Origin: Candidatus Acidiferrales bacterium
GTDB taxonomy: Bacteria; Bacteroidota; Ignavibacteria; Kryptoniales; JAKASW01
NCBI GenBank assembly: GCA_035515795.1
Contig: DATJAY010000039.1
Coordinates: 206,964-270,963 of the forward strand
Reading direction: 5' to 3'
Length of the DNA: 64,000 nucleotides
Made by a program: the position numbers and the translations under genes. Below the pieces are notes generated by a model. That model was not told where the DNA came from, searched no databases, and saw nothing but the letters and a program-made list of their open reading frames with translations. This document shows positions 42,560 to 50,829 of the stretch, in pieces (the first letter of the stretch is position 1; the number at the start of each line of letters is the position of its first letter).

Positions 42560-43194
42560 ACGATAATTCAGAGAGACTCTATAGAACCGCATTCAGGCTG
42601 GCCATCTTCACCATAGCCTACAACCTTGCCGAAGGGCTTGTCGCTATTTTCTTCGGCCAGAGGGACGGAAGCCTTACTCTTTTCGGCTTCGGCATCGACA
42701 GCTTCATCGAGGTAATTTCAGGACTTGGTATTGCTCACATGGTATCGCGTATCCGGCGTGACCCGGAGAGCAGCAAAGATAAATTTGAAAAGACCGCCCT
42801 GACAATCACCGGCATTTCATTTTACGTCCTTGTTTTCGGGCTTCTTGCGACGAGTATTTACAAACTGCTTACGGGAGAAAGACCCGGGACAACATTTGCG
42901 GGCGTAGTGCTTTCATTAATTTCAATTGGAGTCATGCTTGCCCTCATGTATTCGAAGCTCACGGTGGGAAAGGCGCTGGACTCAGACGCGATAATCGCGG
43001 ATGCACAGTGTACCAGGGTTTGTGTTTACATGTCCGTAGTCTTGCTTGTTGCGAGCGGCATTTACGAGCTGACGAAAGTCGGTTATGTCGATATCCTCGG
43101 TTCGTTGGCGTTAGCCTACTTCTCATTCAACGAGGGACGTGAATCTCTTGAGAAGGCAAGGAATGATAAATCATGCGCTTGTGAGGATCCCTGA
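42556..43194 (+). CDS. cation-diffusion-facilitator-like membrane protein
   Basis: Inner-membrane protein of 212 residues with six helices. The helix with GSLTLFGFGIDSFIEVISG and the later LDSDAIIADAQCTRVCVYMSV carry paired polar residues in the positions of the CDF metal site (D/E in the second and fifth helices). The usual cytoplasmic C-terminal domain is absent; instead a short tail ends CACEDP. Start codon overlaps the methyltransferase stop. Likely moves a divalent metal; which one cannot be told. Confidence 0.75.
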   Translation: MNDNSERLYRTAFRLAIFTIAYNLAEGLVAIFFGQRDGSLTLFGFGIDSFIEVISGLGIAHMVSRIRRDPESSKDKFEKTALTITGISFYVLVFGLLATSIYKLLTGERPGTTFAGVVLSLISIGVMLALMYSKLTVGKALDSDAIIADAQCTRVCVYMSVVLLVASGIYELTKVGYVDILGSLALAYFSFNEGRESLEKARNDKSCACEDP

Positions 43195-43265
43195 GGAGAG
43201 AGGCCCCTCACTTTTCAATCATCTAAATTCCTACGAGCTGCGAGCCATGATCTATCAGCTAACCG

Positions 43266-43320
43266 CATCCCCGTTGATTCTTCGGTTCATGTCGATTACT
43301 TTTAATCAACTTGGAAAAAG
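43266..43320 (+). repeat. dispersed repeat family 2, copy E (partial)
   Basis: Carries ATCCCCGTTGATTC, then TCATGTCGATTACTTTTAATC and AACTTGGAAAAAG, matching the right half of the family. It lies between the metal transporter and the restriction operon, and ends 28 bases before the ribosome site of the gene at 43361. Confidence 0.6.
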
Positions 43321-43360
43321 AATTGGAGTGGGAAAAATTGCAATTGCGGGGAGGCGTTGT

Positions 43361-43765
43361 ATGCTCCTAAAGCCTTTGCCGACAGAACGCATATATCATT
43401 ACCTTCACACTGATGTAAGTCTAATAAACGATGATACCCTGAAAATCCTTTTTGCCGAGATTGTAGGTCTTCGCGGGGGGACGATTCAAGGGGTTGTCCT
43501 TGATTTTTTGGTCCGATCGCTTCACCCATACATGGGCGACGAAAAGCGAAAGCCGTTCGAGAAGACGGAGTTCCTACTTGAGATATATCTCCCGTCAAAA
43601 ATCGGTGAACTATGGGAGACAGAAATCTATAAGCTGTGCATTGATCTCGCACTGTTTTCAGGACTAAGAAGTGCCGAAGACATTGATAAAATGAGTCTTT
43701 ACGTTTTGCTGAATAGAACAGTTCCTCGCGTGAAGAAAGCCAAGAAGCGGAGGACCCCGTATTAA
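43361..43765 (+). CDS. small protein coupled to the type III modification gene
   Basis: Protein of 134 residues, not recognised. The ATG at 43361 has GGGGAGG six bases upstream; the frame stays open for 74 further codons, but those cover the previous gene's end and a repeat, so I reject them. No signal or membrane helix. It is Leu-rich and helical, ending in a basic tail (RVKKAKKRRTPY). The stop overlaps the mod start (TAATG), so the two are translated together. That position suggests a role in the restriction system, perhaps a regulator or a modification partner. Confidence 0.7.
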   Translation: MLLKPLPTERIYHYLHTDVSLINDDTLKILFAEIVGLRGGTIQGVVLDFLVRSLHPYMGDEKRKPFEKTEFLLEIYLPSKIGELWETEIYKLCIDLALFSGLRSAEDIDKMSLYVLLNRTVPRVKKAKKRRTPY

Positions 43766-45738
43766 TGGACGGTAAATCTCAAAACATCAGGGAGCAGCAG
43801 CTAAGTAAGCTGAAAGAACTTTTCCCGGAAGTTGTTTCGGATGGGAAGGTGGATTGGGAAAAGCTCAAGCTAACCTTGGGCGAAGACACAACAATCGACA
43901 ACGAACGGTACGTTCTCAACTGGGCTGGCAAAAGTGACGCCTTCAGAGCGATCCAGACTCAGACCACCGCAACGCTGAAGCCGCAGCGCGAACAGTCGGT
44001 TGATTTTGACACGACGCAAAATATCTTCATCGAAGGCGAAAACCTTGAAGTGCTGAAAGTGCTACAGAAGTCGTACTATGGGAAGGTGAAGATGATCTAC
44101 ATCGACCCGCCATACAACACGGGCAACGACAGCTTCATTTATCCCGACAAGTTCAGCGAGAGCAAAGATGAATACCTGAAGCGCATCGGCGACAAAGATG
44201 AGGCGGGTTACCTGACGAAGGAAGGATTCTTCAGAAAGAACAGCAAAGAGAACGGGCAGTACCATTCCAACTGGCTATCCATGATGTACCCGCGGCTCTT
44301 CCTCGCGAGGAATCTTCTGCTCGACGACGGTGTGATATTCGTTTCGATTGACGACAACGAGATGCACAACCTGCGGCTAATGATGAATGAGGTTTTTGGA
44401 GAAGAGAATTTTGTGGCCGCGTTTGTCTGGTTTGGAGGGAGGAAAAACGATTCGAAGCAGGTTAGTGTAAGCCATGAATATATTTTGTCTTATGGCAAGT
44501 CGTCAGCGGCTAAAATTTCATCTGGGAATGTATGGAAAGAAAAAAAGGAAGGTATAGATCGGATTTATTCTCAGTATGAGAAATTGAAGAGGAAATATGG
44601 CAAAGATTGGTCTGCTGTCAGCGAAGGTTTACAAGAATGGTATCGCGGCCTTAAGCCATATGATCCTGCAAAAGAACATGAACACTACCACTGGGCGGAT
44701 AAAGAAGGTGTCTATTTTGCGAGTGATATATCCGGCCCAGACGATGGAAGGAAAAATCGACCAAGGTATGAAGTCCTCCACCCAGTGACCAAGAAGCCCG
44801 TTCAAATCCCAGCAAGAGGATGGAGATGGGAATATCCAAGGATGCAAGAAGAGTTAGCCGCTGATCGCGTGCATTTTGGACCCGATGAGTCTTCAGTGCC
44901 AAACATTAAAGTCTATTTGCGTGAGAATGAGTATCAAGCACCCAGTAGCGTATTTTATAGAGATAGGAGAGGGGCAAGTGCTGATCTGAAGGGCATCTTG
45001 CAGGAAAAAGTTTTCGACTTTCCAAAGGACGCGGGAGTAATTAGACGACTCATTTCGCTCGTGACTTACACAGATAGCATCGTCCTCGACTTCTTTGCCG
45101 GCAGTGGCACAACGGCACAAGCTGTCATGGAACTGAACAAGGAAGACGGCGGTAACAGAAAGTTTATCCTGATACAGCTTCCAGAGAAGATTGATGAGGA
45201 GTCGGATGCGTACAAAGCGAACTACAAAACGATCGCGGATATTTGCAGAGTGCGTATCCGAAGGGTGAGTGAGAAGATCAATGAAGAAATCGAAACACAG
45301 CGTGACCTGTTCAAAGACAAATCCTTGGACCTCGGATTCAAAGCCTTCACGCTTGAGCCGTCGACCTTCAAGGTCTGGCGGACAGATACGATTGAGAACG
45401 GCGACGATCTGAAAAAACAGATGGATGCTTTTACTGATCCCGTCAAGACTGGCTCTGACGCCAACGACATGGCGTGGGAGATACTTGTTAAGTCGGGGTA
45501 TGAGTTGACAACGAAGATGGAGAAGCGAACAGTCGGCAATGTCGCGATCTATTCGATTGCCGAAGGCGAGATTGCGCTTGCGCTTGAAAAGATTACCCAA
45601 AAGGCAATAGCTGAGGTCGTCAAAATGAAGCCGAAGAATTTTATTTGCCTCGACCGCCTCTTCGCAGGCAACGATCAGTTAAAGACAAATACCGCGTTGC
45701 AGATGAAGGACGCGGGAGTGGAGTTTAGGACGATATGA
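43765..45738 (+). CDS. mod: type III restriction-modification DNA methyltransferase (Mod)
   Basis: Adenine-N6 methyltransferase and specificity subunit of 657 residues. Motif IV is IYIDPPYNTG (DPPY at 114-117) and motif I is DFFAGSGTTAQAV (FAGSG at 444-448), i.e. the beta order of type III Mod proteins. The 300 residues between them hold the target recognition region. A helical C-terminal part follows. It begins on the stop of the preceding small gene (TAATG). The partner res gene is not adjacent: an ATPase and a PIN-like gene are placed between them. Confidence 0.93.
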   Translation: MDGKSQNIREQQLSKLKELFPEVVSDGKVDWEKLKLTLGEDTTIDNERYVLNWAGKSDAFRAIQTQTTATLKPQREQSVDFDTTQNIFIEGENLEVLKVLQKSYYGKVKMIYIDPPYNTGNDSFIYPDKFSESKDEYLKRIGDKDEAGYLTKEGFFRKNSKENGQYHSNWLSMMYPRLFLARNLLLDDGVIFVSIDDNEMHNLRLMMNEVFGEENFVAAFVWFGGRKNDSKQVSVSHEYILSYGKSSAAKISSGNVWKEKKEGIDRIYSQYEKLKRKYGKDWSAVSEGLQEWYRGLKPYDPAKEHEHYHWADKEGVYFASDISGPDDGRKNRPRYEVLHPVTKKPVQIPARGWRWEYPRMQEELAADRVHFGPDESSVPNIKVYLRENEYQAPSSVFYRDRRGASADLKGILQEKVFDFPKDAGVIRRLISLVTYTDSIVLDFFAGSGTTAQAVMELNKEDGGNRKFILIQLPEKIDEESDAYKANYKTIADICRVRIRRVSEKINEEIETQRDLFKDKSLDLGFKAFTLEPSTFKVWRTDTIENGDDLKKQMDAFTDPVKTGSDANDMAWEILVKSGYELTTKMEKRTVGNVAIYSIAEGEIALALEKITQKAIAEVVKMKPKNFICLDRLFAGNDQLKTNTALQMKDAGVEFRTI

Positions 45739-45822
45739 TATTTGGGTCGGATTGGTCTTGGCATCATGTTCCTATGGCAGTCAACAGAAGACCGATCTCG
45801 TTTTATTTTTAAGGAGTGAGAC

Positions 45823-47154
45823 ATGAAAGAAGATTCTACGATGGAAGATCCAGAGATCCAAGGTATAACCAAGATCTCTGTAACCGGATTTAAATCGCTA
45901 AGTAGCACTTGCGAAATCCCCGTTAGACGGCTCACCGTCTTGGCAGGAGCAAACTGTTCAGGAAAGTCCAGCATTATGCAACCCATGCTCATGATGAAAC
46001 AGACCCTTGAGTCTCCATATGACCCGGGACCGCTTTTGCTCAATGGTCCTAACGTTAGGTTCACGTCGGCTGGCCAGTTCTTTAGCAACATGGGCGGAAA
46101 CGAATACGCCAAGGAAATGGTGGTTGCTATCGAGACAGATGGCAGTTACTACATAAAGTCAATATTTTCAAAAGGCACTTCAGGCCCCCAACTTGCCAAG
46201 ATGGAATACGGTGGAGATGGCAAGCTATTTGAGTTCAAGAATGGTATGATCGTTGATAGTGCCTCTTACGTAATTCCCGCCCAATTGAAGGAACTTGCAG
46301 AGGCGTTTTCCAAGGAAAGGAAAACGACTCTTTCATGGCAAGTCCAACGCGACCGCTGTTTTTTTGCCCTTGCCCTGACGGAAAATATCGAGAAGACGGT
46401 GAGGACTGTTTTAAGTGCTGCCCCGCTATCTCCAAGCTTCGAACTCCAAGCACGGCTGCGAGATATCATCCATGTTCCTGGATTGCGCGGAAATCCTGAG
46501 AGAACCTATCCTGTAACTGCAATAGGCGGGGAATTCCCAGGGAGATTTCAGGACTACGTGGCGAGCATCATAAATATGTGGCAATCAGAGGACAACAAGA
46601 GACTCCAACAACTCTTTAATGACCTTCAGGTCTTGGGTTTGACTTGGAAAATTGAAGCTCACCCCTTAGACGATGTACAAGTGGAGTTGAGGGTAGGTCG
46701 GCTCGTCACAGCCAGAAGAGGCGGCGCTCAGGATCTGGTGAGTATTGCGGACGTAGGCTTCGGGGTCTCACAAACAATTCCGGTTTTGGTGGCCCTTCTC
46801 GCAGCGCGAAAGAACCAACTTGTCTACATCGAAGAGCCTGAGATTCATCTTCATCCCAATGCGCAAGCGGCGTTGGCTGAGATATTTTTGAGGGCGGCAA
46901 GTCGGGGAGTGCGCGTTGTTGTAGAAACCCACAGCAGTCTCTTCCTTCGCAAGCTTCAAGCCCTTGTAGCTGAGCGTCCCGAATACAGAAGACTAGTGGC
47001 TCTCCACTGGTTTGACAGAAACAAGGACGGATACACCAAGGTGACTAGTGCAGAGCTCGACCAGACAGGAGCATTCGGCGAATGGCCATCCGACTTCGAC
47101 GAAGTTTCTCTTCGAGTGGAGAAGGAGTATATCAACGCAGGTGTTCGTAAGTAA
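45823..47154 (+). CDS. AAA ATPase of the SMC/OLD-like (AAA15/AAA21) kind
   Basis: Predicted ATPase of 443 residues. Walker A is GANCSGKSS (42-50), the signature-like region lies around GFGVSQTIPVL, Walker B is LVYIEEPEIHLHP (Glu pair at 337-338), and the H-loop His is in ETHSSLFLRKL (about 370). A long insertion sits between the Walker motifs, as in defence ATPases such as RloA, PARIS AriA, Septu PtuA and OLD. There is no nuclease domain of its own; the PIN-like protein follows after 10 bases. Ribosome site AAGGAG seven bases before ATG. Likely the sensor or motor of a two-gene system. Confidence 0.85.
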   Translation: MKEDSTMEDPEIQGITKISVTGFKSLSSTCEIPVRRLTVLAGANCSGKSSIMQPMLMMKQTLESPYDPGPLLLNGPNVRFTSAGQFFSNMGGNEYAKEMVVAIETDGSYYIKSIFSKGTSGPQLAKMEYGGDGKLFEFKNGMIVDSASYVIPAQLKELAEAFSKERKTTLSWQVQRDRCFFALALTENIEKTVRTVLSAAPLSPSFELQARLRDIIHVPGLRGNPERTYPVTAIGGEFPGRFQDYVASIINMWQSEDNKRLQQLFNDLQVLGLTWKIEAHPLDDVQVELRVGRLVTARRGGAQDLVSIADVGFGVSQTIPVLVALLAARKNQLVYIEEPEIHLHPNAQAALAEIFLRAASRGVRVVVETHSSLFLRKLQALVAERPEYRRLVALHWFDRNKDGYTKVTSAELDQTGAFGEWPSDFDEVSLRVEKEYINAGVRK

Positions 47155-47164
47155 CTTTCCCCGG

Positions 47165-47695
47165 ATGAGTAAGCCTTTCAAGAAGCAACTGGTTATAGAT
47201 GCGTCGATCGCGCGCGCAGCGGGTTTTAAGTCCGTGAGGGGTGTGACCTGTATTGAGTTCATGGAGCGTGTCAGAGATATATGTAATCAACTTGTAATGA
47301 CAGAGAAGATACATGAAGAATGGAACCGCAATGCCTCAAAGTATGCTTTTCAGTGGGCCGCAAGTATGAAATCATTAGGCAAACTCCGCGATCTTGAAGC
47401 TGGCGACCCAACCACTTTGCTAAAAAAGATAGAATCACTCGAAATTGGAGATGCCCAGAAGCGGGCGATGCTCAAAGACGTATGCCTTATTGTGGCCGCA
47501 AAATCAAGTGAATGTCGAGTCGTGTCTCTTGATGAAGAAGCGCGAGAGTTATACCGGAAATTCGGAGACCCTCTCCAAGAATTGAATGGTGTCTTGTGGA
47601 TAAATCCTGAGAAGCAAGATGACGATGCCATGGGATGGCTGGAGAGGGGTACACCAAGTGAAGATGCCCTCCTTCTTCGACAGAAACAGGCATAA
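47165..47695 (+). CDS. PIN-like nuclease partner of the ATPase
   Basis: Protein of 176 residues with the fold pattern of PIN nucleases. D12 in LVIDASIARAAG stands at the end of the first strand; E51/E52 are in IHEEWNRN; D105 is in MLKDVCLIVAA; D123 is in VVSLDEEARELY. These four acidic positions fit a two-metal RNase site. Overall similarity to known PIN families is low. I start at the ATG 10 bases after the ATPase stop (GGATG context). The stop is 2 bases before res. Such nucleases usually cut RNA, so an abortive-infection role is plausible. Confidence 0.65.
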   Translation: MSKPFKKQLVIDASIARAAGFKSVRGVTCIEFMERVRDICNQLVMTEKIHEEWNRNASKYAFQWAASMKSLGKLRDLEAGDPTTLLKKIESLEIGDAQKRAMLKDVCLIVAAKSSECRVVSLDEEARELYRKFGDPLQELNGVLWINPEKQDDDAMGWLERGTPSEDALLLRQKQA

Positions 47696-47697
47696 CG

Positions 47698-50370
47698 ATG
47701 AAACTCCAATTCGACTCACATCAAGACTTCCAGATACAGGCTATCCAATCCGTAGTGGACATTTTTGAAGGACAGCCGCTTAACACTGGCGACTATGAAT
47801 TCTCGCTTCAGCAGGGAGACACAAGTCTTGCATTCACAGAAAACGGTGTCGGGAATGCAATCAGATTGACGGAGCAGGAAATACTTAAGAATGTCCACTC
47901 TATTCAGAAACGAAATGGAATAGAAGAATCCTCCGAATTGAAAGGCCTCAACTTCTCAGTCGAGATGGAAACTGGTACAGGGAAGACATATGTTTATCTT
48001 CGCACCATATACGAGCTCAACAAAACTTACGGCTTCAAGAAATTCATTATTGTCGTGCCAAGCATTGCGATTCGCGAAGGAGTTCTCAAGAATCTCCAGA
48101 TAACATACGGCCACTTTCAAAGCCTTTACAACCGCGCCCCTTTGACATACACCGTCTATGGCTCGAAGAATGTCTCAGCTCTGCGTGGCTTTGCTTTAAG
48201 TAACACGATCCAGGTGCTCGTCATCAATATTGACTCCTTTGCTAAGGATGAGAATATCATCAACAAGCCGAACGACAAGCTCACGGGAAAGCGGCCGATA
48301 GAATTCATTCAATACACAAATCCGATTGTCATCGTGGATGAGCCGCAGAACATGGAAACCGATCTTCGGAAGGAGGCAATTGCTAACCTAAAGCCATCAT
48401 GCACTCTCCGATATTCCGCAACGCATCGGGATGTTTATAATCTTGTCTATAAACTGAGTCCTGTCAAAGCTTATGACCTTGGATTGGTAAAGCAGATCGA
48501 AGTCGATTCGGTAGTCAGCGAGGACAGTTTCAACCAGGCATTTGTGAAGCTTGAAGGGATAAAGACGCAGAAGAAAAGACCTCCGAGAGCAAAGCTCTCA
48601 TTTGATTATGAAGGCGCAGAATCGGTCTTGAGGAAGTCCGCCTATCTCGATAATGGCGATAACCTGTATGACCTATCGAACAAAAGAGAGATGTACCGTG
48701 ATGGGTATATAGTAAACTCAATAGATGCCGATGAGGGCTTTGTCGAATTTTCGGGAGGGTTAAGAATAAGTCTTGGAGAGACTACGGGCGGCCTTCGGGA
48801 CGACATAATGAAAGTCCAGATAAGAAAGACGGTCGAGGAACATTTCCGAAAGGAAGCAGTCCTGAGGCCAAAAGGCATCAAGGTTTTATCTCTCCTGTTC
48901 ATAGACAAAGTAAATAACTACCGCCTCTATGAAGATGGCAAGAAGGGAGACGGAAAGTTCGCTGTCTGGTTTGAAGAAATCTTCAAAGAGTACGCAGGCA
49001 AACCTGAGTTTAGAGGAGTGATACCATTCGGCGCTGCTCAGGTCCACAACGGCTACTTTGCCCAGGACAAGAAAGGCTTGATGAAAGATTCCCGCGAGGG
49101 GAAAACTTCTGAAACCGATACCGAGGCTTACGAACTCATCATGAAAGACAAGGAGAAGCTCCTTGAAATTAATGAGCCTCTCCGGTTTATCTTCAGCCAT
49201 TCAGCCTTGCGCGAAGGCTGGGACAATCCCAATGTCTTCCAGCTTTGCACACTGAACGAGACCACCTCCGAGCTAAAGAAGCGGCAGGAGATTGGACGGG
49301 GGCTCAGGCTTGCTGTCAACTCCGACGGAAACAGGGTGTTTGAGAAGGCGGTAAACAGATTGACCGTAATCGCGAATGAGAGCTACGAGCAATTTGCAAA
49401 AAAGCTCCAGAAAGAAATCGAAGACGAGACGGGAGAGAAGTTCGAAGGAAGGATAAAGAACAAGAATGAAAAGAAGAAAGTCACTCTGCGGAAAGGGTAC
49501 GACGCAGATCCGAAATTCATTGAGCTTTGGGAACGCATAAGACAGAAGACAACGTACCGCGTCGAATACCTAACCGACGAACTGACTCGCAAGGCTGCGA
49601 AGCGGGTTAGCAAGATGTGTGAGATTCTTGCGCCTCGAATCGTTGCCCAGCGAACCAAGCTTGTCATGGAAAAATCAGGCGTCACTGGTGAAGGGAAGTC
49701 GATTGAGTTTCATGCTCCGGAATACGGCACAGTGGCAATCCCCGATATTGTCGGCTACATCGAGCAAAGAACGCATCTTACGCGTTCTACCATAATGGAA
49801 ATCCTACGCCAATCGGGAAGGCTCCTTGATTGCCTGAAGAATCCGCAGTTGTTTCTTGAAAGTACAGTGCACGAGATAAAGACTGAACTGGAAGCAACTA
49901 TGGTCGATGGTGTCAAATACCAAAAGATAGAGAACGAGTATTACGAGATGCACCAGTTCCAGACTGACGAGATAGAAGAGTATCTATCAAATCTTTACGG
50001 TGTCAAGAACAAAGAGAAGACTATCTTCGACAACATAGAGATAGATTCGCTGTCGGAGACAGAGCGCAAATTTGCCAACGCTTGTGATACCAGCGATGAC
50101 GTAGAGTTTTTCTTGAAGCTCCCGCGGTGGTTTGAGATAGAAACTCCGGTTGGGAAATACAGACCCGATTGGGCTTTGATGCTGAAGAAAGAAAAGCGGC
50201 TTTACTTCGTGGCGGAAACGAAATCGACCCTCGATAAATCCAAGCGCCTCGAAAGCGAGAACCAGAAGATCGAATGCGGGAAGAAGCACTTTGCAGAGCT
50301 CAAGGAAGTTTATTTCACAGAGGCGACAAAGCTTGAAGATGTGGAAAGGGAAGCAAGCCAAATAAAGTGA
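47698..50370 (+). CDS. res: type III restriction enzyme subunit (Res)
   Basis: ATP-driven restriction subunit of 890 residues. The SF2 helicase motifs are present: Walker A METGTGKT (90-97), DEPQ (214-217), SATHRD (about 240-245), and the HSALREGWDNPNVFQ and RQEIGRGLRLAV segments of motifs V and VI. The C-terminal nuclease has PD (823-824) and ETK (840-842) in YRPDWALML and YFVAETKST. It should cut DNA with unmethylated sites together with Mod. It starts 2 bases after the PIN-like gene. Confidence 0.95.
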   Translation: MKLQFDSHQDFQIQAIQSVVDIFEGQPLNTGDYEFSLQQGDTSLAFTENGVGNAIRLTEQEILKNVHSIQKRNGIEESSELKGLNFSVEMETGTGKTYVYLRTIYELNKTYGFKKFIIVVPSIAIREGVLKNLQITYGHFQSLYNRAPLTYTVYGSKNVSALRGFALSNTIQVLVINIDSFAKDENIINKPNDKLTGKRPIEFIQYTNPIVIVDEPQNMETDLRKEAIANLKPSCTLRYSATHRDVYNLVYKLSPVKAYDLGLVKQIEVDSVVSEDSFNQAFVKLEGIKTQKKRPPRAKLSFDYEGAESVLRKSAYLDNGDNLYDLSNKREMYRDGYIVNSIDADEGFVEFSGGLRISLGETTGGLRDDIMKVQIRKTVEEHFRKEAVLRPKGIKVLSLLFIDKVNNYRLYEDGKKGDGKFAVWFEEIFKEYAGKPEFRGVIPFGAAQVHNGYFAQDKKGLMKDSREGKTSETDTEAYELIMKDKEKLLEINEPLRFIFSHSALREGWDNPNVFQLCTLNETTSELKKRQEIGRGLRLAVNSDGNRVFEKAVNRLTVIANESYEQFAKKLQKEIEDETGEKFEGRIKNKNEKKKVTLRKGYDADPKFIELWERIRQKTTYRVEYLTDELTRKAAKRVSKMCEILAPRIVAQRTKLVMEKSGVTGEGKSIEFHAPEYGTVAIPDIVGYIEQRTHLTRSTIMEILRQSGRLLDCLKNPQLFLESTVHEIKTELEATMVDGVKYQKIENEYYEMHQFQTDEIEEYLSNLYGVKNKEKTIFDNIEIDSLSETERKFANACDTSDDVEFFLKLPRWFEIETPVGKYRPDWALMLKKEKRLYFVAETKSTLDKSKRLESENQKIECGKKHFAELKEVYFTEATKLEDVEREASQIK

Positions 50371-50441
50371 CTAGATCAAAAGGGCGGCTTCAAGTAAGAA
50401 GCAGATAAAAAAATCAAAAACTAAATCATAGGAGGCTTAAG

Positions 50442-50744
50442 ATGGCTTTTTCTGAAGAAGAAATTCAAAAGGTATGGAACGATGGTAAAGCCGTCGCAGG
50501 CTATGACCCGGACGTATGGAGAAAAGACCAGTGCGGTGCGTGGATTCATCGCATGCAATACGGAAACAGAAAATCCGATTACGGATGGGAGATTGACCAT
50601 ATATCCCCGGGAGGCCCAGATACGAAAGACAATCTTAGACCCTTACAATGGCAGAACAATTTAAGCAAAAGTGACAGTAGACTAGGATGCAAGGTAACGT
50701 CTTCGGGAAAGAAAAATGTTGAGATTAAGGAATCTGAAGATTAA
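50442..50744 (+). CDS. HNH endonuclease domain protein
   Basis: Small protein of 100 residues with one HNH domain: WEIDHISPGGPDTKDNLRPL, then QWQNNLSKSD, the metal-binding His, Asn and second His/Asn positions. Ribosome site AGGAGG. It lies 71 bases after res. HNH proteins of this size occur singly beside many restriction and defence genes; it could be a nicking component or an independent gene. No DNA-recognition domain is visible. Confidence 0.8.
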   Translation: MAFSEEEIQKVWNDGKAVAGYDPDVWRKDQCGAWIHRMQYGNRKSDYGWEIDHISPGGPDTKDNLRPLQWQNNLSKSDSRLGCKVTSSGKKNVEIKESED

Positions 50745-50829
50745 CTGACCAAGTTAGAAAAATCTGCCTGCGCTTAATCGGGCAGAGTATTTTGTAATAA
50801 ATGATAATGTTTATAGGAGTGTATTTGCT

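Noticed and set aside
43139-43360. Upstream extension of the small protein before mod
   Set aside because: The added 74 codons overlap the metal transporter gene and a dispersed repeat; the ATG at 43361 has a good ribosome site.
47048-47164. Longer start for the PIN-like gene
   Set aside because: It would overlap the ATPase gene by over 100 bases in another frame; the ATG at 47165 fits the usual spacing and the start of the fold.
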